From the NCBI GenBank assembly GCA_021789095.1, contig JAJYJX010000127.1:1-6893 (forward strand): a stretch of DNA of 6,893 bases. Reading direction: 5' to 3'. The first letter of the stretch is position 1; each line of letters opens with the position of its first letter. The notes under the pieces were generated by a model. That model worked only from the letters and a program-made list of their open reading frames with translations, did not search any database and was not told the DNA's origin. This DNA is from a bacterium (GTDB lineage Bacteria; JAMCPX01). Below, in pieces: positions 1 through 6,528 of the stretch. The position numbers were made by a program, and so were the translations under genes.

Positions 1-1778
1 TAGGTGCGGCGGAAGGCGCAATGGACGCAAGCAACCTTCTGAAACCCATGCTTGCCAGGGGAGAACTCCACTGTATCGGTGCTACGACGCTGAACGAGTA
101 CAAGAAGCACATAGAAAAGGATGCTGCTCTTGAAAGAAGGTTCCAGCCTGTGCTTGTTGATCAGCCGTCCGTCGAGGACACGATATCCATCCTCAGGGGT
201 CTCAAGGAGCGCTATGAACTTCATCACGGAGTAAGGATAAAGGATTCCGCACTCGTCGCTGCTGCGGTTCTCAGCAACAGGTATATATCCGACCGGTTCT
301 TGCCTGACAAGGCCATAGACCTTGTTGATGAGGCAGCGGCAAAACTCAGGACGGAGATAGACAGCATGCCTTCAGAACTTGACGAGATAACAAGGAAGAT
401 ACTCCAGCTCGAGATCGAGCGGCAGGCATTAAAAAAAGAGATGGACAGCGCATCAAGGGAAAGACTCGACAGGCTCGAGAAAGAACTTTCAGAGCTCAAA
501 GCAAAGGCCGATGTGCTCAAAGCAAGATGGCAGACCGAGAAATCGGCAATAAGCGATGTAAGGAGGATCAGGGAGGAGATCGAGAAGACAAAACTCGACA
601 TAGACAGATCAGAGCGTGCTTATGACCTTAATAAGGTCGCAGAGCTCAGATACGGCAAACTGCCGGGGCTTGAAAAGCAGTACGAGGCACTGAGCCGGAA
701 GATGGAACACGGAAACAGCAGGCTGCTGAAGGAAGAAGTTGACGACGAGGACATAGCACAGGTTGTAAGCCGGTGGACCGGCATACCCGTATCGAAACTG
801 CTGGAAGGAGAATCACAGAAATTGATCCACCTCGATGAGATACTCCACAGGCGTGTTGTTGGACAGGATGAGGCCGTACGGGTGGTAACAGATGCCATAA
901 TACGTGCGAGATCCGGCATGAAGGACCCAAACAGGCCCATAGGCAGTTTTATCTTCCTTGGCCCGACAGGCGTAGGCAAAACAGAGCTTGCACGGGCAAT
1001 CGCGGAGTCATTGTTTGATAACGAAAACAACATGGTACGGCTTGATATGTCGGAGTACATGGAGAAGCATACTGTTGCAAGGCTCATAGGAGCACCGCCG
1101 GGCTATGTGGGATACGAGGAGGGTGGGCAGCTCACAGAGGCCGTACGGCGCAAGCCGTTCAGCGTCATCCTTTTTGACGAGATAGAAAAGGCACACAGCG
1201 ACGTGTTCAACGCACTGCTCCAGATACTCGATGACGGCAGGCTTACGGACGGACAGGGAAGGACTGTTGACTTCAAAAACACGATCATCATTATGACATC
1301 AAATATAGGAAGCACCTACATACTTGAGTACCTGAGCGGAAACGGGCAGTCGTACGAGCGTATGAAACAGCGCGTTCTTGACGAGTTAAAAAACCATTTC
1401 AGGCCTGAATTCCTGAACAGGGTCGACGAGGTTGTCGTATTCCACGGGCTTACACAGCAGGAATTGATGAAGATTGTTGATATACAGATCCGGAGGCTTG
1501 TCAGTAGGCTGAAAGACAGAAACATAGATATAGTACTCAGCGATGCTGCCAGGAAATACCTTGCGGAGACAGGTTACGACCCTGTTTACGGCGCAAGGCC
1601 GCTGAAAAGGGCGATCAGCAGGGAGATAGAAACACCGCTTGCAAAATCAATCGTATCAGGTGAAATACTGCCCGGTAAGGCAATAAAAATCGGGGTAAGC
1701 CAGGTTAGAAAGAGCGCAGGGACAACACCGTCCTCACCCGAAGACGAACATGTTCATCTTACCTTCAAGCAGGAATAA
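1..1778 (+). CDS. clpB: ATP-dependent disaggregase ClpB, C-terminal two thirds (5' partial)
   Basis: ClpB is a hexameric AAA+ chaperone of the cytosol that, with DnaK/DnaJ/GrpE, threads aggregated proteins through its central pore. The open frame runs in from the left edge (codons from base 3, [17 protein letters not shown]), so the ATG at base 21 is internal. The N-domain and the first Walker A/B pair lie outside the window. Counting from that Met: the end of AAA+ domain 1 with its arginine-finger region DAALERRFQ (34-42); the charged coiled-coil middle domain (about 115-235), diagnostic of ClpB; then AAA+ domain 2 with Walker A GPTGVGKT (314-321), pore loop GYVGYEEGG (361-369), Walker B LFDE (384-387), sensor 1 MTSN (425-428), arginine finger FLNR (464-467) and sensor 2 GARPLKR (524-530). 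All visible motifs are intact. A polar tail of about 25 residues follows the usual end of the fold. The stop is TAA and no clear terminator hairpin follows. The identification is firm. Confidence 0.97.
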   Translation, partial: GAAEGAMDASNLLKPMLARGELHCIGATTLNEYKKHIEKDAALERRFQPVLVDQPSVEDTISILRGLKERYELHHGVRIKDSALVAAAVLSNRYISDRFLPDKAIDLVDEAAAKLRTEIDSMPSELDEITRKILQLEIERQALKKEMDSASRERLDRLEKELSELKAKADVLKARWQTEKSAISDVRRIREEIEKTKLDIDRSERAYDLNKVAELRYGKLPGLEKQYEALSRKMEHGNSRLLKEEVDDEDIAQVVSRWTGIPVSKLLEGESQKLIHLDEILHRRVVGQDEAVRVVTDAIIRARSGMKDPNRPIGSFIFLGPTGVGKTELARAIAESLFDNENNMVRLDMSEYMEKHTVARLIGAPPGYVGYEEGGQLTEAVRRKPFSVILFDEIEKAHSDVFNALLQILDDGRLTDGQGRTVDFKNTIIIMTSNIGSTYILEYLSGNGQSYERMKQRVLDELKNHFRPEFLNRVDEVVVFHGLTQQELMKIVDIQIRRLVSRLKDRNIDIVLSDAARKYLAETGYDPVYGARPLKRAISREIETPLAKSIVSGEILPGKAIKIGVSQVRKSAGTTPSSPEDEHVHLTFKQE

Positions 1779-1822
1779 TCCCAAAAAGTTTATTTCTATT
1801 ATTGCATATTTATGTTGAGATT

Positions 1823-2115
1823 TCACTCCTGTTCCAGCAAATTTGCCCGTCCGGTTTTGACAAACTCCGTCTTGATCGTTTTAAACGCCTCAGGGGTCAG
1901 TTTGCGGAAGGTGTTGTCTCCGCGCTGCCTGAAATAGATCTCCATGTCAGGGTGCTTTTTCGATATTGAAATGGTCTTGCTTAAACGGACGGACCAGTAT
2001 TTTCTGGGTGTTGGTCAATGTGAACGCATCAATGACGCGGAATTTTTTCCGGGTGGCATCGGCGCTGTCAAAGTATCCGTCCTCGTATAAGGCTCAGCAG
2101 GATACTATCGTCCAT
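1823..2115 (-). pseudogene. Decayed small gene, unknown family, two apparent +1 frameshifts
   Basis: On the minus strand an ATG at 2115 opens MDDSILLSL, which runs into a stop after 15 codons. The next frame reads EDGYFDSADATRKKFRVIDAF and continues to TQKILV. The following frame reads YWSVRLSKTISISKKHP, passes MEIYFRQRGDNTFRKL and ends LLEQE at a TGA (1823-1825). Removing one base in TTATAC near the first shift and one A from the AAAA run near the second joins all three pieces into a single 96-codon protein, and the length becomes divisible by three. The product would be a charged soluble protein without signal or membrane segment. I do not recognise the family. No Shine-Dalgarno precedes the ATG, so the true start may be elsewhere. 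It could be a real relic, or an intact gene disrupted by sequencing errors. A chance run of reading frames is less likely, because the pieces abut neatly. Confidence 0.5.
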
Positions 2116-2257
2116 GCAGGAGATATAGCATAAAACACAGGCATGTTAAACCCGAAAAATGCATTTGAAAAATAGGGAAGTTTGAGTAATGAGCGAAAAG
2201 CCTGCGTCAAATATAGGTATTCTTCGAATATCAGCAAAGAAAAAACATTGTTGCTGC

Positions 2258-2329
2258 GTCATTGCGAGCTAAAGGCGAAGCAATCCCTATGCTGGTAGAT
2301 TGCTTCGTCGTTTCACTCCTCGCAATGAC
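2258..2329. repeat. 72-bp palindromic dispersed-type repeat (REP/MITE-like)
   Basis: The terminal arms GTCATTGCGAG (2258-2268) and CTCGCAATGAC (2319-2329) are perfect reverse complements. A second nested pair, CGAAGCAATC (2276-2285) and GATTGCTTCG (2298-2307), is also perfect, leaving a 12-base apical loop and an imperfect bulge between the pairs. The motif matches a hairpin repeat (GTCATTGCGAGCGAAGCGAAG type) that I know to recur many times in various bacterial genomes; copy number here cannot be judged from one window. It sits 9 bases past the lipoprotein stop codon, where the hairpin could shield or terminate the minus-strand transcript. It has no coding capacity of its own and no transposase is nearby. 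Confidence 0.85.
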
Positions 2330-2338
2330 AACCCTGCC

Positions 2339-2755
2339 CTATCTGATCTTTGTGCATTTGTTGTAAAGCCCTATGTGATTGAGATCAAATTTGTCAGGTG
2401 TAAGGAGCACTGCACCATCAATCTCCAGCGTACAGCTGTAATCAAACAGGATCAATTTCCTGTTGTCAAAAACCTTGAGCAGGTAGTAATTCCCATCATT
2501 TGTGATCTGCAGGCGGTATTTTTTTAAAATGTCGTAGTAATCGGGCGGCAGCTTGCTTTTTACAGTATTAAGAAATTTAGATTCATTAAGATCCTTCGGA
2601 AGATTACCGTCATACCTCCCTCTGAATATAGCCGCAGAAGAAGCTGCTGCAGCCATAAGATTATCATATTCTTTTTTTTGTGATGCTGTCAGGGTTATGC
2701 ACGAACCAAGTGCAAACACATATACGACGACAACAGCTAAAATCCCTTTTGTCAT
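2339..2755 (-). CDS. Predicted small lipoprotein of unknown function
   Basis: This 138-residue protein begins with Lys3, a hydrophobic stretch (5-16) and the lipobox LGSC, with the lipidated cysteine at 19. That predicts signal peptidase II cleavage and membrane anchoring. Position +2 is Ile rather than Asp, so under the Lol rule it would go to the outer membrane. The mature part (about 120 residues) has an Ala-rich helix (35-42), then a mixed basic/aromatic region with KLPPDYYDILKKY (68-80) and NYYLLKVFDNRKLILF (89-104), which reads like beta strands. Two further cysteines (108, 134) could form a disulfide. I recognise no family. It starts 48 bases after the flavoprotein stop on the same strand, with GGCAGG about 7 bases before the ATG, so co-transcription is likely. 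It ends in TAG just before the palindromic repeat. Confidence 0.75.
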   Translation of the reverse strand: MTKGILAVVVVYVFALGSCITLTASQKKEYDNLMAAAASSAAIFRGRYDGNLPKDLNESKFLNTVKSKLPPDYYDILKKYRLQITNDGNYYLLKVFDNRKLILFDYSCTLEIDGAVLLTPDKFDLNHIGLYNKCTKIR

Positions 2756-2803
2756 ATGAGTACCTGCCCCTTGCGCGGCGTGCTCGGGAATAAGGCATTT
2801 ATA

Positions 2804-3172
2804 CTATATGAGTTGTTTTTCTTCTTCAATGTGGAAGATCATGATCGCCCTCACCCATGGGAAGCGTGATTTTATACGCTCGAACTCGGTGCCGGTTTCC
2901 CTGAAATATGCAGAACCCTTGAGCAAAAAGCCGGCACCGGATCCATGGCTGCCTTTGACATCTTTGCTGGCAAGGATCATGTGCAGCTTGCTTCCTGCTT
3001 TTATATTCTCTTCTGTCTTTTTTAGATCACCGGCCGGTATGACGATATCGGAATCGCCCAAGACTTGAATGTAGCTGTTCCATGTTGCAGCCATGTGGGG
3101 ACCGTCCGGACCCATCGAGGTAAAGCTTGCAGGACTTTCATGTTCCAATATCTCTACAATAGTCTTATTCAT
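2804..3172 (-). CDS. FMN-binding protein (FMN-bp), pyridoxamine-phosphate-oxidase-like split-barrel flavoprotein
   Basis: This 122-residue cytosolic flavoprotein closely resembles, from memory, the 122-residue FMN-binding protein of Desulfovibrio vulgaris, a homodimer that binds one FMN per subunit without covalent attachment and is thought to transfer electrons. Shared landmarks are DGPH (23-26), TWNSY (30-34), IVIPAG (43-48), KTEEN (52-56), GSGAGFLLKGSAYFR (77-91), EFERI (96-100) and WVRA (106-109). Trp31, Tyr34 and Trp106 correspond to the aromatic residues beside FMN in the Desulfovibrio protein (Trp32, Tyr35, Trp106). The start at 3172 is preferred over one at 3247: AGGAG lies 7 bases before it, the length then equals that of the known protein, and the promoter lies inside the longer version. 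The ATG at 3178 is only one base from AGGAGA. The physiological partner is unknown; the co-directional lipoprotein gene gives no clue. Confidence 0.88.
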   Translation of the reverse strand: MNKTIVEILEHESPASFTSMGPDGPHMAATWNSYIQVLGDSDIVIPAGDLKKTEENIKAGSKLHMILASKDVKGSHGSGAGFLLKGSAYFRETGTEFERIKSRFPWVRAIMIFHIEEEKQLI

Positions 3173-3197
3173 ATACATTCTCCTGTCCTGATTTAAA

Positions 3198-3225
3198 ATG
3201 TTATGGCGTGTTTTTGTCATGTCAA
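3198..3225 (-). promoter_or_regulatory. Sigma70-type promoter of the flavoprotein-lipoprotein pair
   Basis: On the minus strand a perfect -35 TTGACA (3225-3220) is followed after 16 bases by TAACAT (3203-3198), which matches four of six -10 positions. Transcription would begin near 3190, leaving a short leader that contains the AGGAG ribosome-binding site of the 3172 start. Confidence 0.6.
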
Positions 3226-3252
3226 GCATACTGTCCGGCAATCTCAAATATG

Positions 3253-3272
3253 TTGATTGTATTTTAAATCAA
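3253..3272. promoter_or_regulatory. Small AT-rich inverted repeat in the divergent intergenic region, possible operator
   Basis: TTGATT (3253-3258) and AATCAA (3267-3272) are perfect reverse complements 8 bases apart, in the AT-rich DNA just upstream of the metallo-hydrolase start and of the opposing promoter. It could be a regulator site. Six-base arms in AT-rich DNA can also arise by chance. Confidence 0.25.
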
Positions 3273-3294
3273 TATTGCTTATTATTTTTTAAAT

Positions 3295-4038
3295 ATGGAC
3301 AAACAGATCATATACGGCGGGCACTCTACGGTCTTAATAAACACGGGTAAGGCAGTAATACTTACTGATCCGAATCTGAGCAAACGGATATGGACACTGA
3401 GCAGAAAAAGCAGGCCGGGGCTTACCCAGGAGCAGCTGGGGCACGTTAACCTTGTACTTGTCTCGCACGGGCATTATGATCACCTTGACCTGCCTACAGT
3501 GAAAAGGCTTAAAAGAACAGCAACCGTGATTGTGCCGCACGGACTTGACGGATATTTCAAACGCAGCGGTTTCAGGGACGTGAGGGTCATGTCTTGGTGG
3601 GAACAGACAACTGCTCATGGAACAAGGATCATAGCTGTGCCTGCAAACCACTTTAAGGGCAGGCACCCACTCGTTAACAGCCTTTACCAGGGATACGTAA
3701 TAGACGGTGCCCGGCAGATATACTTCGCAGGTGATACAGGTCTGTTCGACGAAATCAGGGAGATCGGGGAAATGTTCAGGCTTGATTTAGCACTGCTCCC
3801 TGTTGGTGCTTACAAGCCGTGGTCCGTGTTCGGCCACCACATGACGCCCGAGGACAGCGTAAAGGCAATGCAGTACCTGAAAGCGAAATTCATGATACCG
3901 ATACACTGGGGCGCGTTCAGGCTTTCAATGGAACCGCTTGATGAGCCTATAAAACGCCTGAAGCAATCAGCCCTTCAGGCAGGTATTGAGGATAAGATCT
4001 TCGTACTGGAGCCGGGCCAGACGCTCAGCCTGCAGTAA
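3295..4038 (+). CDS. Metallo-beta-lactamase-fold hydrolase, NAPE-PLD/RomA-type
   Basis: This 247-residue cytosolic protein has a full set of binuclear-metal ligands: HxHxDH as SHGHYDH (His58, His60, Asp62, His63), His119 in PANHFKGRH, Asp147 in FAGDTG and His204 in IPIHWG. The strings SHGHYDHLD, FAGDTG, LLPVGAY (167-173) and IHWGAF are typical of the branch (COG2220) containing NAPE-hydrolysing phospholipase D and RomA-like proteins, which cleave phosphodiester or related bonds. The substrate here is unknown. It is shorter than the usual NAPE-PLD/RomA proteins (over 300 residues) and lacks their N-terminal extension, so it is a compact relative. There is no signal peptide. The ATG at 3295 has no Shine-Dalgarno; the bases before it are almost all A/T, so translation may depend on an unstructured or very short leader. 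It is divergent from the flavoprotein gene. A role in antibiotic resistance is not implied. Confidence 0.88.
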   Translation: MDKQIIYGGHSTVLINTGKAVILTDPNLSKRIWTLSRKSRPGLTQEQLGHVNLVLVSHGHYDHLDLPTVKRLKRTATVIVPHGLDGYFKRSGFRDVRVMSWWEQTTAHGTRIIAVPANHFKGRHPLVNSLYQGYVIDGARQIYFAGDTGLFDEIREIGEMFRLDLALLPVGAYKPWSVFGHHMTPEDSVKAMQYLKAKFMIPIHWGAFRLSMEPLDEPIKRLKQSALQAGIEDKIFVLEPGQTLSLQ

Positions 4039-4062
4039 CGCATATCCATCCCGTTTACTTTA

Positions 4063-4091
4063 TTGACATTTGTTATTTTAGATATTATTAA
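4063..4091 (+). promoter_or_regulatory. Sigma70-type promoter of the acyl-CoA synthetase gene
   Basis: A perfect -35 TTGACA (4063-4068) is followed after 17 bases by TATTAA (4086-4091), which matches four of six -10 positions. Initiation near 4098 would leave a leader of about 28 bases with the AGGAGA ribosome-binding site at 4112-4117. The synthetase can thus be transcribed independently of the hydrolase upstream. Confidence 0.6.
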
Positions 4092-4125
4092 TAAAATATG
4101 ATTTCGTTCACAGGAGAATATTTGA

Positions 4126-6063
4126 TTGGCAAAGAGGCTCTACTGGAAGGGGTTTAAGCAAGCAGTTCATGACAGTAACGTATACGCATTTATGAGGGCA
4201 CACAAGGTCAGGGATTTCGATCATCTGGTCAAACGCTCGCAGAGTGATATAGAATGGTTCTGGGATGCTGTAAACAAATATCTTGGTATCGAGTGGTACA
4301 CGCCTTACAAGAAAGTCCTTGATACAAAGAGGGGCATTGAATGGGCCCAATGGTTTTCCGGAGGCAGGATCAACATTGTCCACAACTGTATCGACAAGCA
4401 CATAAATACCTACAGACGCCACAAGGTTGCCCTTATCTGGGAAGGCGAAAACGGCGAGACAAGAAAGCTTACGTACCTTGACCTGTATCAGACAGTTAAC
4501 CGCACTGCAGAAGGCCTCAAAAGCCTTGGAATAAAAACGGGTGATGCCGTCGGCGTGTTCATGCCAATGCTTCCTGAAACAGCAATAGCACTCCTGGCAA
4601 TTGCGAAGATCGGCGCTATCTTTATACCCGTATTTTCAGGGTATGGTCCCGAAGCGATCGCATCAAGGCTCAATGATGCATCTGCAAAGATACTTTTTAC
4701 CGCGGACGGGTTTTACAGAAAAGGCAGCATCGTTGAGATGAAAAAGACGGCTGATGCGGCCCTAAGCATGAGTCCGGCAGTGAAGCATGTGGTTGTCCTC
4801 AAGAGGCTGGGCATTGACATACCATGGACAGACGGCAGGGACATAGAGTGGTATAATTTTATAAAGGATAAACCGTCCGTTTCACAAACAGAAAAGCTTC
4901 CTTCAGAAACACCGTGGATGGTCATATACACATCGGGAACAACGGGAACGCCCAAGGGCGCGGTACATACCCATGCAGGCTTCCTTGTAAAACAGGCTGA
5001 AGAAATAGCTTTCCAGATCGATATGAAGGATCAGGATATACTTTTCTGGTTCACCGATATGGGATGGATCATGGGTCCCTGGGAGGTCGTAGGCGGCCTT
5101 GCAATGGGAGGTACCCTGTTCTTCTATGAAGGGGCACCTGACTGGCCAAAACCGGACAGGTTATGGGACATGGTAGAACATCACAGGATAACAATCCTCG
5201 GCATTTCCCCAACCGCCGTGAGGGCACTCATGCGCAGCGGCGATCACTGGGTAAAGGTGCACGATATCTCGAGCCTGCGTATGTTCGGATCTACGGGAGA
5301 ACCATGGAATCCTGATCCCTGGATGTGGCTGTACAGGAACATCGGCGCCGGGAGGTGTCCGATCATAAACCTTTCGGGAGGGACAGAGGTCGGTGCATGC
5401 TTCTTATCCGTTCATCCTGTTAAACCGCTTAAGCCGTGTTCCCTGGGGGGACCGGCACTGGGTATGGATATAGATGTCTTTGATGATAATGCAAAACCTG
5501 TCAGGGGCGGCGTTGGAGAGCTCGTTTGCAAGAAACCATGGCCCGGTATGACCAGGGGTATATGGCACGATCCGCAGCGCTACATTCAAACCTACTGGGG
5601 CAGGTGGGAGCATACCTGGGTGCATGGTGACTGGGCATCCGTAGATAAGGACGGCTACTGGTTTTTGCACGGCAGATCCGACGATACGATAAAGATAGCG
5701 GGTAAGCGTGTCGGCCCTGCAGAGGTTGAATCGGTCATGGTGTCCCACAGGGCGGTTTCAGAAGCCGCTGCAATAGGTGTGCCGGATGAATTAAAAGGAG
5801 AGGCGATTGTGTGCTTCGCTGTATTAAAACCAGGGCATTCCCCCACAGAAGAATTAAGAAATGAATTGATAGCACTCGTATCCTCATCGCTCGGTAAATC
5901 ACTGATGCCGAAAACCGTAAAATTCATATCAGACCTCCCGAAGACCCGCAACGCAAAAATCCTCAGAAGGTTTGTAAGGGCAAAATATCTCGGACAGGAG
6001 ATCCCGGACACATCCTCCGTCGAGAACCTTTCCTCGCTAGATATGATTGGACAGGCTATATAA
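4126..6063 (+). CDS. AMP-forming acyl-CoA synthetase (acetyl-CoA synthetase-like)
   Basis: A 645-residue ANL-superfamily enzyme that activates a carboxylic acid with ATP to an acyl-adenylate, then forms acyl-CoA. Motifs in order: phosphate-binding YTSGTTGTPKG (268-278), FGSTGEPWNPDPW (387-399), SGGTE (417-421), HGDW (500-503), GRSDDTIKIAGKRVGP (516-531) and the C-terminal PKTRNAKILRR (605-615) with catalytic Lys611. Asp502, Arg517, Arg528 and Lys611 match Asp500, Arg515, Arg526 and Lys609 of Salmonella Acs, so it should be active. Lys611 is also where related enzymes are switched off by acetylation. Length is near that of Acs (about 650), but the acetate-pocket WWQTE of true Acs is replaced by SGGTE, so the acid is probably not strictly acetate. 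The start is TTG at 4126, with AGGAG (4112-4116) 9 bases before it; the ATG at 4098 is out of frame. The stop is TAA. Confidence 0.92.
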   Translation: MAKRLYWKGFKQAVHDSNVYAFMRAHKVRDFDHLVKRSQSDIEWFWDAVNKYLGIEWYTPYKKVLDTKRGIEWAQWFSGGRINIVHNCIDKHINTYRRHKVALIWEGENGETRKLTYLDLYQTVNRTAEGLKSLGIKTGDAVGVFMPMLPETAIALLAIAKIGAIFIPVFSGYGPEAIASRLNDASAKILFTADGFYRKGSIVEMKKTADAALSMSPAVKHVVVLKRLGIDIPWTDGRDIEWYNFIKDKPSVSQTEKLPSETPWMVIYTSGTTGTPKGAVHTHAGFLVKQAEEIAFQIDMKDQDILFWFTDMGWIMGPWEVVGGLAMGGTLFFYEGAPDWPKPDRLWDMVEHHRITILGISPTAVRALMRSGDHWVKVHDISSLRMFGSTGEPWNPDPWMWLYRNIGAGRCPIINLSGGTEVGACFLSVHPVKPLKPCSLGGPALGMDIDVFDDNAKPVRGGVGELVCKKPWPGMTRGIWHDPQRYIQTYWGRWEHTWVHGDWASVDKDGYWFLHGRSDDTIKIAGKRVGPAEVESVMVSHRAVSEAAAIGVPDELKGEAIVCFAVLKPGHSPTEELRNELIALVSSSLGKSLMPKTVKFISDLPKTRNAKILRRFVRAKYLGQEIPDTSSVENLSSLDMIGQAI

Positions 6064-6067
6064 TAAA

Positions 6068-6096
6068 TTGTTTACTTTCACAAAATAAGTCATACT
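6068..6096 (+). promoter_or_regulatory. Possible weak promoter of the RRM gene
   Basis: TTGTTT (6068-6073), a 17-base spacer and CATACT (6091-6096) fit a weak sigma70 site in the short gap after the synthetase stop. The RRM gene may equally be read from the synthetase transcript, as the gap is only 54 bases. A strong AGGAG (6104-6108) lies 9 bases before the ATG. Confidence 0.3.
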
Positions 6097-6117
6097 TTAA
6101 AAAAGGAGAAAAAAAAC

Positions 6118-6378
6118 ATGCTAAAATTGTATGTGGGCAACCTGACGTTTAACACCACTGAAGAAGAAGTAAAGGGGCTGTTTGAGAAAATTGGTGCAGT
6201 TCAGAGCGTTACCATAATCAAGGATAAGTACTCGGATCGCTCGAAAGGCTTTGGATTCGTTGAAATGACAAACGATGAAGAAGCAAAGAAAGCTATCGAA
6301 CAGGTCAACGGCACGGACTTCAAGGGAAGAAGCATCAGGGTAGCTGAGGCAAAACCAATGGAGAAAAAAGAAGGCTGA
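6118..6378 (+). CDS. Single-RRM RNA-binding protein, stopped before its Gly-rich tail
   Basis: An 86-residue protein that is almost entirely one RNA recognition motif: RNP2 LYVGNL (4-9) and RNP1 KGFGFVEM (43-50) carry the aromatic residues (Tyr5, Phe45, Phe47) that stack on RNA bases. Bacterial relatives (Rbp family of cyanobacteria, delta-proteobacteria and others) bind single-stranded RNA and are often cold-induced; their targets are mostly unknown. Many carry a short glycine-rich tail after the RRM. Here TGA at 6376-6378 ends the protein at KKEG, yet the same frame continues for 20 codons of exactly such a tail before TAA at 6439. The gene may thus be truncated by a nonsense mutation, misread in sequencing, or partly read through. 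The RRM itself is complete and should fold. Start chosen at the ATG behind AGGAG. Confidence 0.93.
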   Translation: MLKLYVGNLTFNTTEEEVKGLFEKIGAVQSVTIIKDKYSDRSKGFGFVEMTNDEEAKKAIEQVNGTDFKGRSIRVAEAKPMEKKEG

Positions 6379-6441
6379 AGCTACGGCGGAGGCCAGAAAA
6401 AAGGTGGATACAGAGGCAACAGCAGGGGGGGATACAGGTAA
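6379..6441 (+). other. In-frame Gly/Arg/Tyr-rich tail beyond the TGA of the RRM gene
   Basis: Immediately after the TGA the unchanged frame reads SYGGGQKKGGYRGNSRGGYR and stops at TAA (6439-6441). Eight of 20 residues are Gly, and Arg, Lys and Tyr supply most of the rest. This composition matches tails of bacterial and plant glycine-rich RRM proteins and would be unlikely in random non-coding sequence. With the tail the protein would be about 107 residues, an ordinary length for the family. Confidence 0.7.
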
Positions 6442-6454
6442 TAAAATTTGATCG

Positions 6455-6482
6455 TTTCCAAATCGGGTAATTTTGTTATAAT
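6455..6482 (+). promoter_or_regulatory. Sigma70-type promoter of the Fe-S protein gene
   Basis: A perfect -10 TATAAT (6477-6482) is preceded after 16 bases by TTTCCA (6455-6460), which matches four of six -35 positions. Initiation near 6489 would give a leader of about 90 bases that includes the hairpin at 6529-6555. Confidence 0.5.
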
Positions 6483-6528
6483 AAAGTTACTCATATACCG
6501 GGATAACCGGAAACAGCATAAATAGTTA

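Larger units (their letters stand above)
1779..2338. other. 560-base stretch without an intact gene
   Basis: This lies between the convergent ends of clpB and the minus-strand lipoprotein gene. It contains the frameshifted relic (1823-2115) and the palindromic repeat (2258-2329). Just beside the repeat is a smaller inverted repeat, CAGCAA (2232-2237) with TTGCTG (2251-2256), around an A-rich loop; read on the minus strand that loop gives a run of six T. In 1779-1822 and 2116-2231 I see no gene, RNA or clear terminator. Confidence 0.7.

Noticed and set aside
620-1087. Minus-strand 155-codon reading frame opposite clpB
   Set aside because: Ser-rich composition is typical of the antisense of a charged coding region; clpB in the opposite strand is unambiguous.
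1779-1822. Intrinsic terminator after clpB
   Set aside because: The sequence is AT-rich but shows no GC stem followed by a T run.
2300-2527. Plus-strand 75-codon reading frame
   Set aside because: It begins inside the palindromic repeat and runs antisense to the lipoprotein gene; it has no ribosome-binding site or recognisable features.
3173-3247. Longer start for the FMN-binding protein at 3247
   Set aside because: It would place a perfect TTGACA promoter inside the coding region, lacks family similarity in the extra 25 residues, and has no good ribosome-binding site, unlike the start at 3172.
3295-4038. Beta-lactamase or antibiotic-resistance function for the metallo-hydrolase
   Set aside because: The motifs belong to the NAPE-PLD/RomA-like branch, there is no signal peptide, and the fold name alone does not imply lactam hydrolysis.
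6376-6420. Selenocysteine insertion at the RRM TGA
   Set aside because: No stable bacterial SECIS-like hairpin is visible just downstream (only a three-pair GGC/GCC), and a glycine-rich RNA-binding tail is not a redox site.
6376-6441. Genome-wide recoding of TGA (for example to Gly, as in SR1/Gracilibacteria)
   Set aside because: Insertion of Gly at the RRM stop would fit well, but the 585 visible codons of clpB and the 645-codon synthetase, both with many glycines, contain no in-frame TGA. A recoded genome would show several.
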